DNA of 64,000 nucleotides from Epilithonimonas bovis DSM 19482 (lineage in GTDB: Bacteria; Bacteroidota; Bacteroidia; Flavobacteriales; Weeksellaceae), in the NCBI RefSeq assembly GCF_900108115.1, contig NZ_FTPU01000002.1:98679-162678 (forward strand). Direction: 5' to 3'. This document shows, one piece after another, positions 44,339-51,318 of this stretch; within the stretch, counting starts at the first letter, position 1, and every line of letters begins with the position of its first letter. The notes beneath the pieces are model-generated. The model had not been told where the DNA came from and ran no database searches. It worked only from the letters and a program-made list of their open reading frames with translations. The position numbers and the translations under genes are program-made.

Positions 44339-45104
44339 TTCCTTGTTTTATTTGAGCTGATAGTTTTTTTTCGTTAATCAAAAACACTTTCTCTACGCCA
44401 TTTTCTTTGGCCACGAAAGCATTGTGTAGCTTTGGTAAAATCCCTTTATGAAGTTTTCCTTCGGATTTTAATTCAGAAAATTCTTGTCTGTTAATTGTTT
44501 TCAAATTTGAATTGTCGTCTTCGATATCTTCCAAGACGCCGTTTTTATCGAAACAGAATAGCAATTCTGTTTCATAATATTTTGATAAAGCCTGAGCGAT
44601 AGTTCCGGCAATCGTGTCTGCATTGGTGTTGAACAGATTTCCCATTTTATCGTGAGTGATTGCAGAAAACACCGGAACCAAACCCAGATTTATTATATTG
44701 ATCATCAATTCGTGATTGATACTTTTCTCGTTAATATCGCCAACAAATCCAAAATCAATACTTGGATGCTGCCTTTTCTCGGCCTGGATGAGGTTACCAT
44801 CCGCTCCCGAAAATCCAATCGCGTTGCAACCGTAACTTTGGAGTTTTGCCACCAAATTTTTATTGATTCTACCTGCATAAACCATTGTTACGATTTTCAA
44901 CGTTTTCTTATTCGTGATTCGTCGTCCATCAATCATTGTTTGCCTTATTTTTAACTTTTCAGCTAAAGTTTCTGCTAATTTTCCACCACCGTGAATCAGT
45001 ATTTTAGCGCCTTCGATTTCTGAAAATTGAGCAAGAAAAGCTTTCAATGCTTTTTTGTCATCGATAAGAGTTCCGCCGATTTTTATGATGTGTAGTTTTT
45101 GCAT
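44313..45104 (-). CDS. argB: N-acyl-glutamate kinase (acetylglutamate kinase family)
   Basis: A 263-residue amino-acid kinase that phosphorylates the N-acylated glutamate in step two of arginine synthesis. Motifs seen are IKIGGTLIDD near the start, ILIHGGGKLAETL for the phosphate/acyl-glutamate site, and a later NTNADTIAGTIAQAL for nucleotide binding. The acyl group may be acetyl or succinyl in Bacteroidota. It overlaps argE downstream and is preceded by an R1 repeat 7 bases before its start. Confidence 0.92.
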   Translation of the reverse strand: MQKLHIIKIGGTLIDDKKALKAFLAQFSEIEGAKILIHGGGKLAETLAEKLKIRQTMIDGRRITNKKTLKIVTMVYAGRINKNLVAKLQSYGCNAIGFSGADGNLIQAEKRQHPSIDFGFVGDINEKSINHELMINIINLGLVPVFSAITHDKMGNLFNTNADTIAGTIAQALSKYYETELLFCFDKNGVLEDIEDDNSNLKTINRQEFSELKSEGKLHKGILPKLHNAFVAKENGVEKVFLINEKKLSAQIKQGNEGTEICL

Positions 45105-45111
45105 TATTTTT

Positions 45112-45188
45112 AACGCAAAGAGCGCAAAGGTTTTTATTAATTATTGAAAATATTTTAAGGTTCGCAAAGGCGCTTACGCTCAGCTAAG
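45112..45188 (-). repeat. arg-region repeat R1, copy before argB
   Basis: AACGCAAAGAGCGCAAAGG, AT-rich middle with ATTGAAAATATTTTAAGG, then TTCGCAAAGGCGCTTACGCT. It begins 7 bases upstream of the argB start codon. Confidence 0.8.
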
Positions 45189-45208
45189 GTTTTTTATTAT
45201 AAATCTAT

Positions 45209-46186
45209 TTATATCTTTTGTGACTTTTGTGTTTTATCCAATTCATCCAAAATTTCACTGAAAACTACCTGAGCAGAAAAGATTCTGTTTTTTGCTTGCT
45301 GATAAATGATTGAGTTTTCTCCGTCCATCACTTCATCGCTCAGTTCCAGATTTCTACGAACCGGCAGACAGTGCATTACTTTGGCACTATTGGTCTGTTC
45401 CAGTTTTTTGTTGGTGAGCATCCAGTTTTCTTCCACTTCCGGCATTGCTGCGTAATCATCAAAAGATGACCAGTTTTTCACATAAATAAAATCTGCATCT
45501 TTCAGGGCTTCTTCCTGATTATTAATGACAGGTGTGTCCTTTGTAAACTTTTTGTCCAAATCATAACCTTCCGGATTGGTAATGACAAAATCTACGTCCA
45601 TCTGCTGCATCCATTCGGTGAAAGAATTCCCAACGGCGTGCGCAATCGGTTTGATATGAGGTGCCCAAGTCAAAACGACTTTAGGTTTTCTTTTTTCGGT
45701 CCAGTTTTCTGTAATGGTGATACAGTCTGCGAGGCTTTGCAAAGGATGTCGCGTCGCAGATTCCAGGGAAACCACGGGAACTTTCGCATATTTCAGAAAC
45801 TGGCTTAGGATACTTTCGTTAACGTCGTCTTCTTTATTTTTCATCCCGGCAAAACATCTCACCGCAATGATGTCGCAATATTGATTCAGTACCTCTATCG
45901 CATCCTTGATATGCTCCACTGTATTGCCATCCATCACAGTCCCGTCCGCAAATTCCAGGTTCCAGGCTTCCTGAGCAGCGTTGAGAACCAAGACATTAAG
46001 ACCTAAATTCTGGGCTGCAATTTGTGAACTCAATCTCGTCCTGAGGCTTGAATTAAGAAATACCAGTCCAATGGTTTTCCCTTTTCCTTTGGTTGGATTA
46101 TCTAATGGGTTTTCTTTTATTTTTAAAGCTTTTGCAATGGTATTTTGCAAGTTATCTATATTGTCAACCGACGTGAAATTTTTCAT
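45209..46186 (-). CDS. argF': N-acyl-ornithine carbamoyltransferase (probably N-succinylornithine)
   Basis: A 325-residue transcarbamylase. The carbamoyl-phosphate motif is FLNSSLRTRLS, with Leu in place of the usual Thr, as in N-acylornithine enzymes, and the acceptor-side motif HCLPVRRN is present. The loop VMDGNTVEHIKDA aligns with the specificity loop of the family: the position that is Glu in the Xanthomonas N-acetyl enzyme and Pro in the Bacteroides N-succinyl enzyme is Val here. I recall that Val at this site shifts the Xanthomonas enzyme to succinylornithine. So N-succinylcitrulline is the likely product. It uses carbamoyl phosphate from CarAB. Confidence 0.88.
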   Translation of the reverse strand: MKNFTSVDNIDNLQNTIAKALKIKENPLDNPTKGKGKTIGLVFLNSSLRTRLSSQIAAQNLGLNVLVLNAAQEAWNLEFADGTVMDGNTVEHIKDAIEVLNQYCDIIAVRCFAGMKNKEDDVNESILSQFLKYAKVPVVSLESATRHPLQSLADCITITENWTEKRKPKVVLTWAPHIKPIAHAVGNSFTEWMQQMDVDFVITNPEGYDLDKKFTKDTPVINNQEEALKDADFIYVKNWSSFDDYAAMPEVEENWMLTNKKLEQTNSAKVMHCLPVRRNLELSDEVMDGENSIIYQQAKNRIFSAQVVFSEILDELDKTQKSQKI

Positions 46187-46201
46187 TTCTTAATTGTTTT
46201 G

Positions 46202-46275
46202 AACGCAAAGTGCGCAAAGATTTTTTTAATTTTATTGAAAACATTTTTAGGTTCGCAAAGGCGTAAACTTATCAA
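46202..46275 (-). repeat. arg-region repeat R1, copy before argF'
   Basis: AACGCAAAGTGCGCAAAGA, AT-rich middle with ATTGAAAACATTTTTAGG, then TTCGCAAAGGCG. It starts 15 bases upstream of the argF' start codon. The distal end is diverged. Confidence 0.75.
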
Positions 46276-46321
46276 AGGTTATAACCACATAAGGCACAAA
46301 AGTTTTGTATAGTCTAAACAG

Positions 46322-47494
46322 TTAATTCTGAATAAGACTTTTGTTACTTTTGTGGTTAAGCTTTTTCAAAGTTTTTTCTAAGGCATTGATGAACAAATCG
46401 GATTCTTTTTCCGTAATATTAAGAGCCGGTAAAATCCGCAAAACATTTTTGTCATTGGCGTTGCCTGTAAAGATAAAATGTTCAAACAACAATTCTTTCC
46501 TTATATCGGCACAAGGCTGATCCAGCTCGATGCCCATCATCAGTCCGCGCCTTTTGATTTTTTTGATGTGAGGGAAATTTTTGATTTTTTCTTCAATATA
46601 AGCACCGATTTTTTCGGAATTTTCGATTAGATTTTCATTTTCGATGACTTCCAAAACTGCTAATCCGGCAACACAGGCGAGGTGATTTCCGCCAAACGTT
46701 GTTCCTAATAATCCGTAACTTGCCTGGAATTTCGGAGAAATCAAAACGCCGCCCATTGGAAAACCATTTCCCATTCCTTTGGCAACCGTGATTAAATCTG
46801 GCTTGATGTCGAATTCCTGATGTGCAAAGAATTTACCCGACCGTCCGTAACCTGATTGAACTTCATCTAAAATCAAAACCGCATTATTTTCTTTGCATAA
46901 TTTATCAATCGTTTGAATGAAATTTTCTTCCAATAAATTGATCCCGCCAACACCCTGAATCCCTTCTACAATAACCGCAGAAATCTCATTTTGGTTTTCA
47001 GCAAAAATCTTATTCAGTTCTTCCGAATTATTAAATTCACATTTGATAAAATTCTCAGATTCGTTAACTGGGGCAACGATTTTGGGATTATCCGTCACTG
47101 CTACTGCAGCCGAAGTTCTCCCGTGAAAAGACTCGGAGAAATAAACCAGTTTCTTTTTCCCGTTATGAAATGAAGCCAGTTTCAAGGCATTTTCATTCGC
47201 TTCCGCTCCGGAATTACACAAGAACAATGAATAATCTTCGTAACCAGATAATTCCCCTAACTTTTCCGCCAGCTCCTCCTGAATTTTGTTCTCTACAGAA
47301 TTGGAATAAAAACTGATTTTCTCCAATTGATTCTTCAATTTCTCAACATAATGTGGATGATTGTGGCCAATGGAAATCACGGCGTGACCGCCATAAAAAT
47401 CAAGATATTGCTGTCCGTTTTCGTCCCAAAGAAAAGAACCTTGGGCTTTTACGGGATTGATATTGAAGAGTGGATATACGTTGAATAAATTCAT
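46322..47494 (-). CDS. argD: N-acylornithine aminotransferase
   Basis: A 390-residue class III pyridoxal-phosphate aminotransferase converting N-acylglutamate semialdehyde to N-acylornithine. Visible are LDFYGGHAVISIGHNHP, the cofactor-binding CNSGAEANENALKLA and FHGRT segments, the Asp in LILDEVQSGYGRSG and the Schiff-base lysine in DLITVAKGMGNGFPMG. Its length is normal. A hairpin repeat lies before its start and argF' follows 135 bases after its stop. Confidence 0.94.
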   Translation of the reverse strand: MNLFNVYPLFNINPVKAQGSFLWDENGQQYLDFYGGHAVISIGHNHPHYVEKLKNQLEKISFYSNSVENKIQEELAEKLGELSGYEDYSLFLCNSGAEANENALKLASFHNGKKKLVYFSESFHGRTSAAVAVTDNPKIVAPVNESENFIKCEFNNSEELNKIFAENQNEISAVIVEGIQGVGGINLLEENFIQTIDKLCKENNAVLILDEVQSGYGRSGKFFAHQEFDIKPDLITVAKGMGNGFPMGGVLISPKFQASYGLLGTTFGGNHLACVAGLAVLEVIENENLIENSEKIGAYIEEKIKNFPHIKKIKRRGLMMGIELDQPCADIRKELLFEHFIFTGNANDKNVLRILPALNITEKESDLFINALEKTLKKLNHKSNKSLIQN

Positions 47495-47546
47495 TTTTAG
47501 TTAATTGTTGTCGGTTGATAGTTGATAGTTTTCTAACTCACAAACG

Positions 47547-47608
47547 CTTCGACTCCGCTCAGCGTGACAATTCAAATACTAAATATTGTCAGCCTGAGGT
47601 TCTCGAAG
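47547..47608. repeat. hairpin repeat between argC and argD
   Basis: CTTCGACTCCGCTCAGCGTGAC and, 19 bases later, GTCAGCCTGAGGTTCTCGAAG form an imperfect stem. The words resemble the CCTTCGACAAGCTCAGG insert of the type A repeat at 43.2 kb. Confidence 0.7.
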
Positions 47609-47621
47609 ACTATTATTTTTT

Positions 47622-48587
47622 TTAAAAAGCCAAAGGTTTTAAGTTTAGCCCGAGCGTCTGTTCCCAGCCGTTGGCAATATTCATATTCTGGACAGCTTGT
47701 CCGGATGCGCCTTTCAGAAGATTGTCAATCGCGGAATGAACTGCTATTTTGTTTCCTTGTTTTTCGATTGATATGACACAGAAATTGGTATTAACAACTT
47801 GTTTCATATCAATCGATTTTTCTGAAACCTTCACAAAAGGCGAATCTTTGTAGAAGTCTTTATATAATGAGTAAATTGTTTCCAATTCCAAATCACATCC
47901 GATAATAGAGCTTGTGAAAATCCCCCTTGCAAAATCGCCTCTCCAAGGAACAAAATTGAGTTCTACTTCTTCTTTATTCAGCAAATTAACCTGTTTCAAA
48001 ATCTCATCAACGTGCTGATGATTGAGTGTTTTATAAGCCGAAATATTATCATTTCTCCAGGTGAAATGGGTTGTAGGCTGCAAAGATTGCCCCGCTCCGG
48101 TTGAACCTGTAATTCCTGTTGTGTAAACATCTTTCAGTAGATTTTCTTTTGCTAAAGGTAATAATGCCAGCTGAATTGCTGTTGCAAAACATCCGGGATT
48201 GGCAATGCTGTTAGCCTGGTTTATTTTCGAAAAATTAATCTCCGGCAAACCGTAAATAAATTCCCTGTCACCGAAATAACCCGACAAACGGAAATCGTTC
48301 CCTAAATCAATAATTAAAACATCGGTATCCGCAAGCCGCTTTGCCAACCACTTTGCACTTTCGGTATGCGGCAGACAAAGAAAAAGGATATCAACAGGCC
48401 GCAAAGTGTTTTCTAAAACCAAATCACAAACCGATTCCAGATCGGGATAAAGATCAGAGATTTTAATCCCGGCATTGGAACGGCTGTACAATAACCTGAG
48501 CTCTACATTGGGATGAAAAGCCAGCAATCGAACAAGTTCGCTTCCTGTGTAACCGTTGGCTCCGATGATTCCGACTGATTTTTTCAT
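47622..48587 (-). CDS. argC: N-acyl-gamma-glutamyl-phosphate reductase
   Basis: A 321-residue NADPH-dependent reductase of the third arginine step. The N-terminal Rossmann motif is VGIIGANGYTGSELVRLL. The catalytic cysteine lies in SIANPGCFATAIQLAL, and the catalytic histidine in TLNHQHVDEI. Length is slightly short of the E. coli enzyme but usual for the Bacteroidota type. It is preceded by an R1 repeat 20 bases before the start. Confidence 0.94.
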   Translation of the reverse strand: MKKSVGIIGANGYTGSELVRLLAFHPNVELRLLYSRSNAGIKISDLYPDLESVCDLVLENTLRPVDILFLCLPHTESAKWLAKRLADTDVLIIDLGNDFRLSGYFGDREFIYGLPEINFSKINQANSIANPGCFATAIQLALLPLAKENLLKDVYTTGITGSTGAGQSLQPTTHFTWRNDNISAYKTLNHQHVDEILKQVNLLNKEEVELNFVPWRGDFARGIFTSSIIGCDLELETIYSLYKDFYKDSPFVKVSEKSIDMKQVVNTNFCVISIEKQGNKIAVHSAIDNLLKGASGQAVQNMNIANGWEQTLGLNLKPLAF

Positions 48588-48607
48588 TTTTACTTTTTAA
48601 TATTTTT

Positions 48608-48686
48608 AACGCAAAGAGCGCAAAGATTTTTTTTATTTTTATTGAAAATATTTTAAGTTCGCAAAGTCGCTTACGCTCAGCAAAAG
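48608..48686 (-). repeat. arg-region repeat R1, copy before argC
   Basis: AACGCAAAGAGCGCAAAGA, AT-rich middle with ATTGAAAATATTTTAAG, then TTCGCAAAGTCGCTTACGCT. It starts 20 bases upstream of the argC start. Confidence 0.8.
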
Positions 48687-48708
48687 TTTATTAAACATTG
48701 AATCACTC

Positions 48709-48841
48709 GCAGCCCGGCTTGAGCGGAAATCCTTTTTTGCTTGTACTTAAAGTCTACTTAAACTGAAATCGTCTGCAAAAAAGATTGACTTCGTCGAACC
48801 ACTTCGTTAGGTTTGGGAGCGGAAGACGGATTAAGCTGCCC
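48709..48841. repeat. intergenic stem-loop repeat, type A, with nested module
   Basis: Outer ends are GCAGCCCGGCTTGAGCGG and GACGGATTAAGCTGCCC, arms AATCCTTTTTTGC and GCAAAAAAGATT. It contains the same inserted module (TTGACTTCGTCGAACCACTT...) as the 43.1-kb copy. It fills the rest of the gap between argC and argG. Confidence 0.78.
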
Positions 48842-48849
48842 CAATTATT

Positions 48850-50043
48850 CTAATTCAGTTTATTTACCTGATGATAGATGTTGAGCGAGTTGCTGAGGAT
48901 TTTGGTAAAACCTTTAACATCATCGCCACTCCAGGCCAGATTTTCTTCGCCGTAACTACCGAATTTTGAAGACATCAGATCATTATTTGACTCGATTCCG
49001 TTCAAAACAAAGCGATATGGATGAAGTGTGATAAAAACTTTCCCGTTAACCGTTTTCTGAGAATCTTGCAAAAATGCTTCAATATTCCGCATTACCGGAT
49101 CAAGAAAAAGTGCCTCGTGAAGCCAGTTCCCGTACCAATCCGACAATTGCGATTTAATCGTCTGCTGGTATTTTGACAATGTATGTTTCTCCAGCAAATG
49201 GTGCGCTTTGATAATGATTGACGCTGCTGCCGCTTCGAAACCGACACGGCCTTTGATGCCAACAATCGTGTCACCAACGTGGATATCACGGCCAATCCCA
49301 TAAGGTGAAGCCAATGCTTCAATCTTCTGAATTGCTAAAACCGGATGTGAAAACGTCTCGCCATTCACAGAAAACAATTCTCCGTTTTTAAATTCTATTT
49401 CCAACTGAGAGGGTTCCGTTTTCTCAACCTGAGAAGGAAATGCTTCTTCGGGAAGATTACTAGCTGATGTCAGCGTTTCTTTACCACCAACCGAAGTTCC
49501 CCAAAGCCCTTTGTTGATTGAATATTTGGCTTTCTCAAAATCCATCTCATAATGGTGATCTTTAAGAAAATCAATTTCCTGCTGTCTGGAAAGGCTTAGA
49601 TCACGAATAGGTGTAATAATTTCGATTTTTGGGCACATCACCTGAAAAATCAAATCAAATCGAACCTGATCGTTGCCTGCTCCTGTACTACCATGCGCAA
49701 TCGCATCCGCTCCAATCTCAATCGCAGCTTCGGCAATGGTCTGCGCCTGAATGGTTCTTTCTGCACTGACCGACAATGGATAAGTATTGTTTTTCAGAAC
49801 ATTACCAAAAATCAAATACTTCACACAATCATTATAATACTTCTCCGAAGCATCAATAAACCTGTAAGAAGCTACGCCTAATTTTTCCGCTTTCTCTTTG
49901 AGCAAAACCTCGTCATCTTTCGTAAAACCTCCGGTATTGACGGTAACAGCGTGAACCTCATAACCCAAAGTTTCACTCAGATATTTTGCGCAGTAAGAGG
50001 TATCCAAACCGCCACTGAATGCCAAGACGACTTTTTTATGCAT
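48850..50043 (-). CDS. argG: argininosuccinate synthase
   Basis: A 397-residue enzyme joining citrulline and aspartate at the cost of ATP. The start is set at 50043 (MHKKVVLAFSGGLDTSYCAK); the longer frame upstream lies in the preceding gene. The N-type PP-motif SGGLDTS and the later HGSTGAGNDQVRFD are the family signatures. Its start codon overlaps the GNAT gene's end by 8 bases, so translation is likely coupled. It is the second gene of the leftward arginine series. Confidence 0.95.
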   Translation of the reverse strand: MHKKVVLAFSGGLDTSYCAKYLSETLGYEVHAVTVNTGGFTKDDEVLLKEKAEKLGVASYRFIDASEKYYNDCVKYLIFGNVLKNNTYPLSVSAERTIQAQTIAEAAIEIGADAIAHGSTGAGNDQVRFDLIFQVMCPKIEIITPIRDLSLSRQQEIDFLKDHHYEMDFEKAKYSINKGLWGTSVGGKETLTSASNLPEEAFPSQVEKTEPSQLEIEFKNGELFSVNGETFSHPVLAIQKIEALASPYGIGRDIHVGDTIVGIKGRVGFEAAAASIIIKAHHLLEKHTLSKYQQTIKSQLSDWYGNWLHEALFLDPVMRNIEAFLQDSQKTVNGKVFITLHPYRFVLNGIESNNDLMSSKFGSYGEENLAWSGDDVKGFTKILSNSLNIYHQVNKLN

Positions 50044-50614
50044 TGTTGTTTTTGATTGATTCAAAATGATTATTTTTAGATTCTTTGATATTATCAGGAA
50101 CAAAAAGCATGGCCGTACACAGGCAGTTTTTACGCTCTTTAGTCATTAAAATATCATAATTAATACAATTTTTACAGCCATTCCAGAACTGGTCATCCTG
50201 AGTCAGTTCAGAATAGATCACTGGTTTATAACCCATTTTGCTGTTGATTTTCATCACAGCCAAGCCGGTTGTCAAACCAAAAATCTTGGCATTGGGGTAC
50301 TTTTCCCGCGATAACTGGAAAATCCTCTCCTTAATCTGAGTCGCCAAGCCCATTTTGCGGAATTGTGGCGAAACAATCAGTCCCGAATTGGCAACATATT
50401 CGCCATTAGTCCAGGTTTCTATATAACAAAAGCCCGCCCAGGTGCCATTTTCGTCAATTGCTATCACAGCATTGCCTTCTGAGATTTTTTTGCTCAGATA
50501 ATCAGAGGAACGTCTCGCAATGCCCGTTCCCCGCTTTTTTGCTGAATCCTCCATCTCGTTTCGGATTTCTTCTACATACAGCAAATGTTTCTCTGAAGAA
50601 ACTTCTAATTTCAT
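50036..50614 (-). CDS. GNAT-family acyltransferase, candidate N-acylglutamate synthase
   Basis: A 192-residue protein, first gene of the arginine series. The acyl-CoA binding loop SPQFRKMGLATQIKE (residues 82-96) and the GLTTGLAVMKINSKMGY segment are standard GNAT. Unusual is a C-terminal cysteine cluster, Cys147, Cys150, Cys164 and Cys166 (GCKNC ... NCLCTAML), which could hold a metal. No classical argA, argJ or argE-type recycling gene for step one is in the cluster, and the coupling to argG (8-base overlap) suggests that this protein makes N-acetyl- or N-succinylglutamate. The reaction is inferred from context. Confidence 0.82.
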   Translation of the reverse strand: MKLEVSSEKHLLYVEEIRNEMEDSAKKRGTGIARRSSDYLSKKISEGNAVIAIDENGTWAGFCYIETWTNGEYVANSGLIVSPQFRKMGLATQIKERIFQLSREKYPNAKIFGLTTGLAVMKINSKMGYKPVIYSELTQDDQFWNGCKNCINYDILMTKERKNCLCTAMLFVPDNIKESKNNHFESIKNNNA

Positions 50615-50636
50615 TGATATTATCTAAATTAAGAGG

Positions 50637-50644
50637 CAAAAATA
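50637..50644 (-). promoter_or_regulatory. promoter of the arginine gene series (-7 box TATTTTTG)
   Basis: The minus strand reads TATTTTTG 22 bases before the GNAT start. A TTTG at 50666-50669 stands 21 bases further upstream, a fitting -33 element. Confidence 0.55.
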
Positions 50645-50660
50645 AAATTATTTTACTTTA

Positions 50661-50704
50661 TAAAGCAAATATTTCAGATAATTTTATCTGTTAATTTTGC
50701 TTTA
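50661..50704. promoter_or_regulatory. 44-bp nested palindrome, candidate operator of the arginine genes
   Basis: Inner arms CAGATAA and TTATCTG are separated by TT (50675-50690). Outer arms TAAAGCAAA (50661-50669) and TTTGCTTTA (50696-50704) surround them symmetrically with 5-base gaps. The left outer arm includes the putative -33 TTTG of the arg promoter, so a bound protein would block it. The divergent zinc-ribbon gene could be controlled by the same site. Confidence 0.6.
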
Positions 50705-50751
50705 ACAACAATTATATCCTTAGCTCATAATCTAATATTGCTAAATTAATA

Positions 50752-50759
50752 TATATTTG
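50752..50759 (+). promoter_or_regulatory. -7 promoter box (TATATTTG) for the zinc-ribbon/HTH gene
   Basis: TATATTTGC matches TAnnTTTG and lies 16 bases before the ATG. Confidence 0.6.
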
Positions 50760-50775
50760 CTAAAAAGATATAGCT

Positions 50776-51201
50776 ATGGATAACCAATGCCCTAAATGCA
50801 ACAACCAAAATGTGTCAAAAAGCGGAATTATAAACGGGAAACAAAGGTTTTACTGCAAGAACTGCAACTATTATTTCACCGTAAAAAAACTGGGAAAGCA
50901 AATTGATGATTATTACGTCACCAAAGCTTTACAACTATATCTGGAAGGTTTGAGCTTTCGCGAAATAGAAAGAATCATCGGCGTTTCCCATGTAACAATC
51001 AGTTCGTGGATCAAAAAATACAACATCACGAGACCTCCACATTCGGAGTTTCATCCCGTTTATAAAGTACTGAAACAAAATGAATTGATAGAATATATCT
51101 CTCAGGAAAACAATCTGGAAAATTCCGGTTTGATTATCACCCAGTTTGCTGATAAATATATGCTGATAAAATGGGAACGCTTTAAGAAAGATTCAAGATA
51201 A
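50776..51201 (+). CDS. zinc-ribbon/helix-turn-helix protein related to IS1 InsA, probably domesticated
   Basis: A 141-residue protein. A zinc ribbon at residues 5-30 (Cys5, Cys8, Cys27, Cys30; CPKC ... YCKNC) is followed by a helix-turn-helix (LSFREIERIIGVSHVTISSWIKKY, about residues 55-80), the pair seen in the N-terminal parts of IS1-type transposases. There is no catalytic DDE part, no second frame and no terminal repeats, and the gene has its own promoter. A chromosomal DNA-binding regulator is therefore likely. It is divergent from the arg genes and precedes a porin and permease, so it may control either. Confidence 0.75.
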   Translation: MDNQCPKCNNQNVSKSGIINGKQRFYCKNCNYYFTVKKLGKQIDDYYVTKALQLYLEGLSFREIERIIGVSHVTISSWIKKYNITRPPHSEFHPVYKVLKQNELIEYISQENNLENSGLIITQFADKYMLIKWERFKKDSR

Positions 51202-51318
51202 AAGTAGTAAGACACAAATCAACTATATGCTTTCCATTAATATATATTAAATTTTTGTAAACAAAATATTAATAACAATTTGGCAATCACAAAATAAACA
51301 TCAAATTATTATTAATTT

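Noticed and set aside
42864..48841. The repeats in the arg region as a CRISPR array.
   Set aside because: Units are 75-150 bases, lie kilobases apart between genes, and have no regular spacers or cas genes.
50044..50103. A longer argG start (MFLIISKNLK...).
   Set aside because: This stretch lies inside the GNAT gene; the ATG at 50043 starts exactly at the family's N-terminus.
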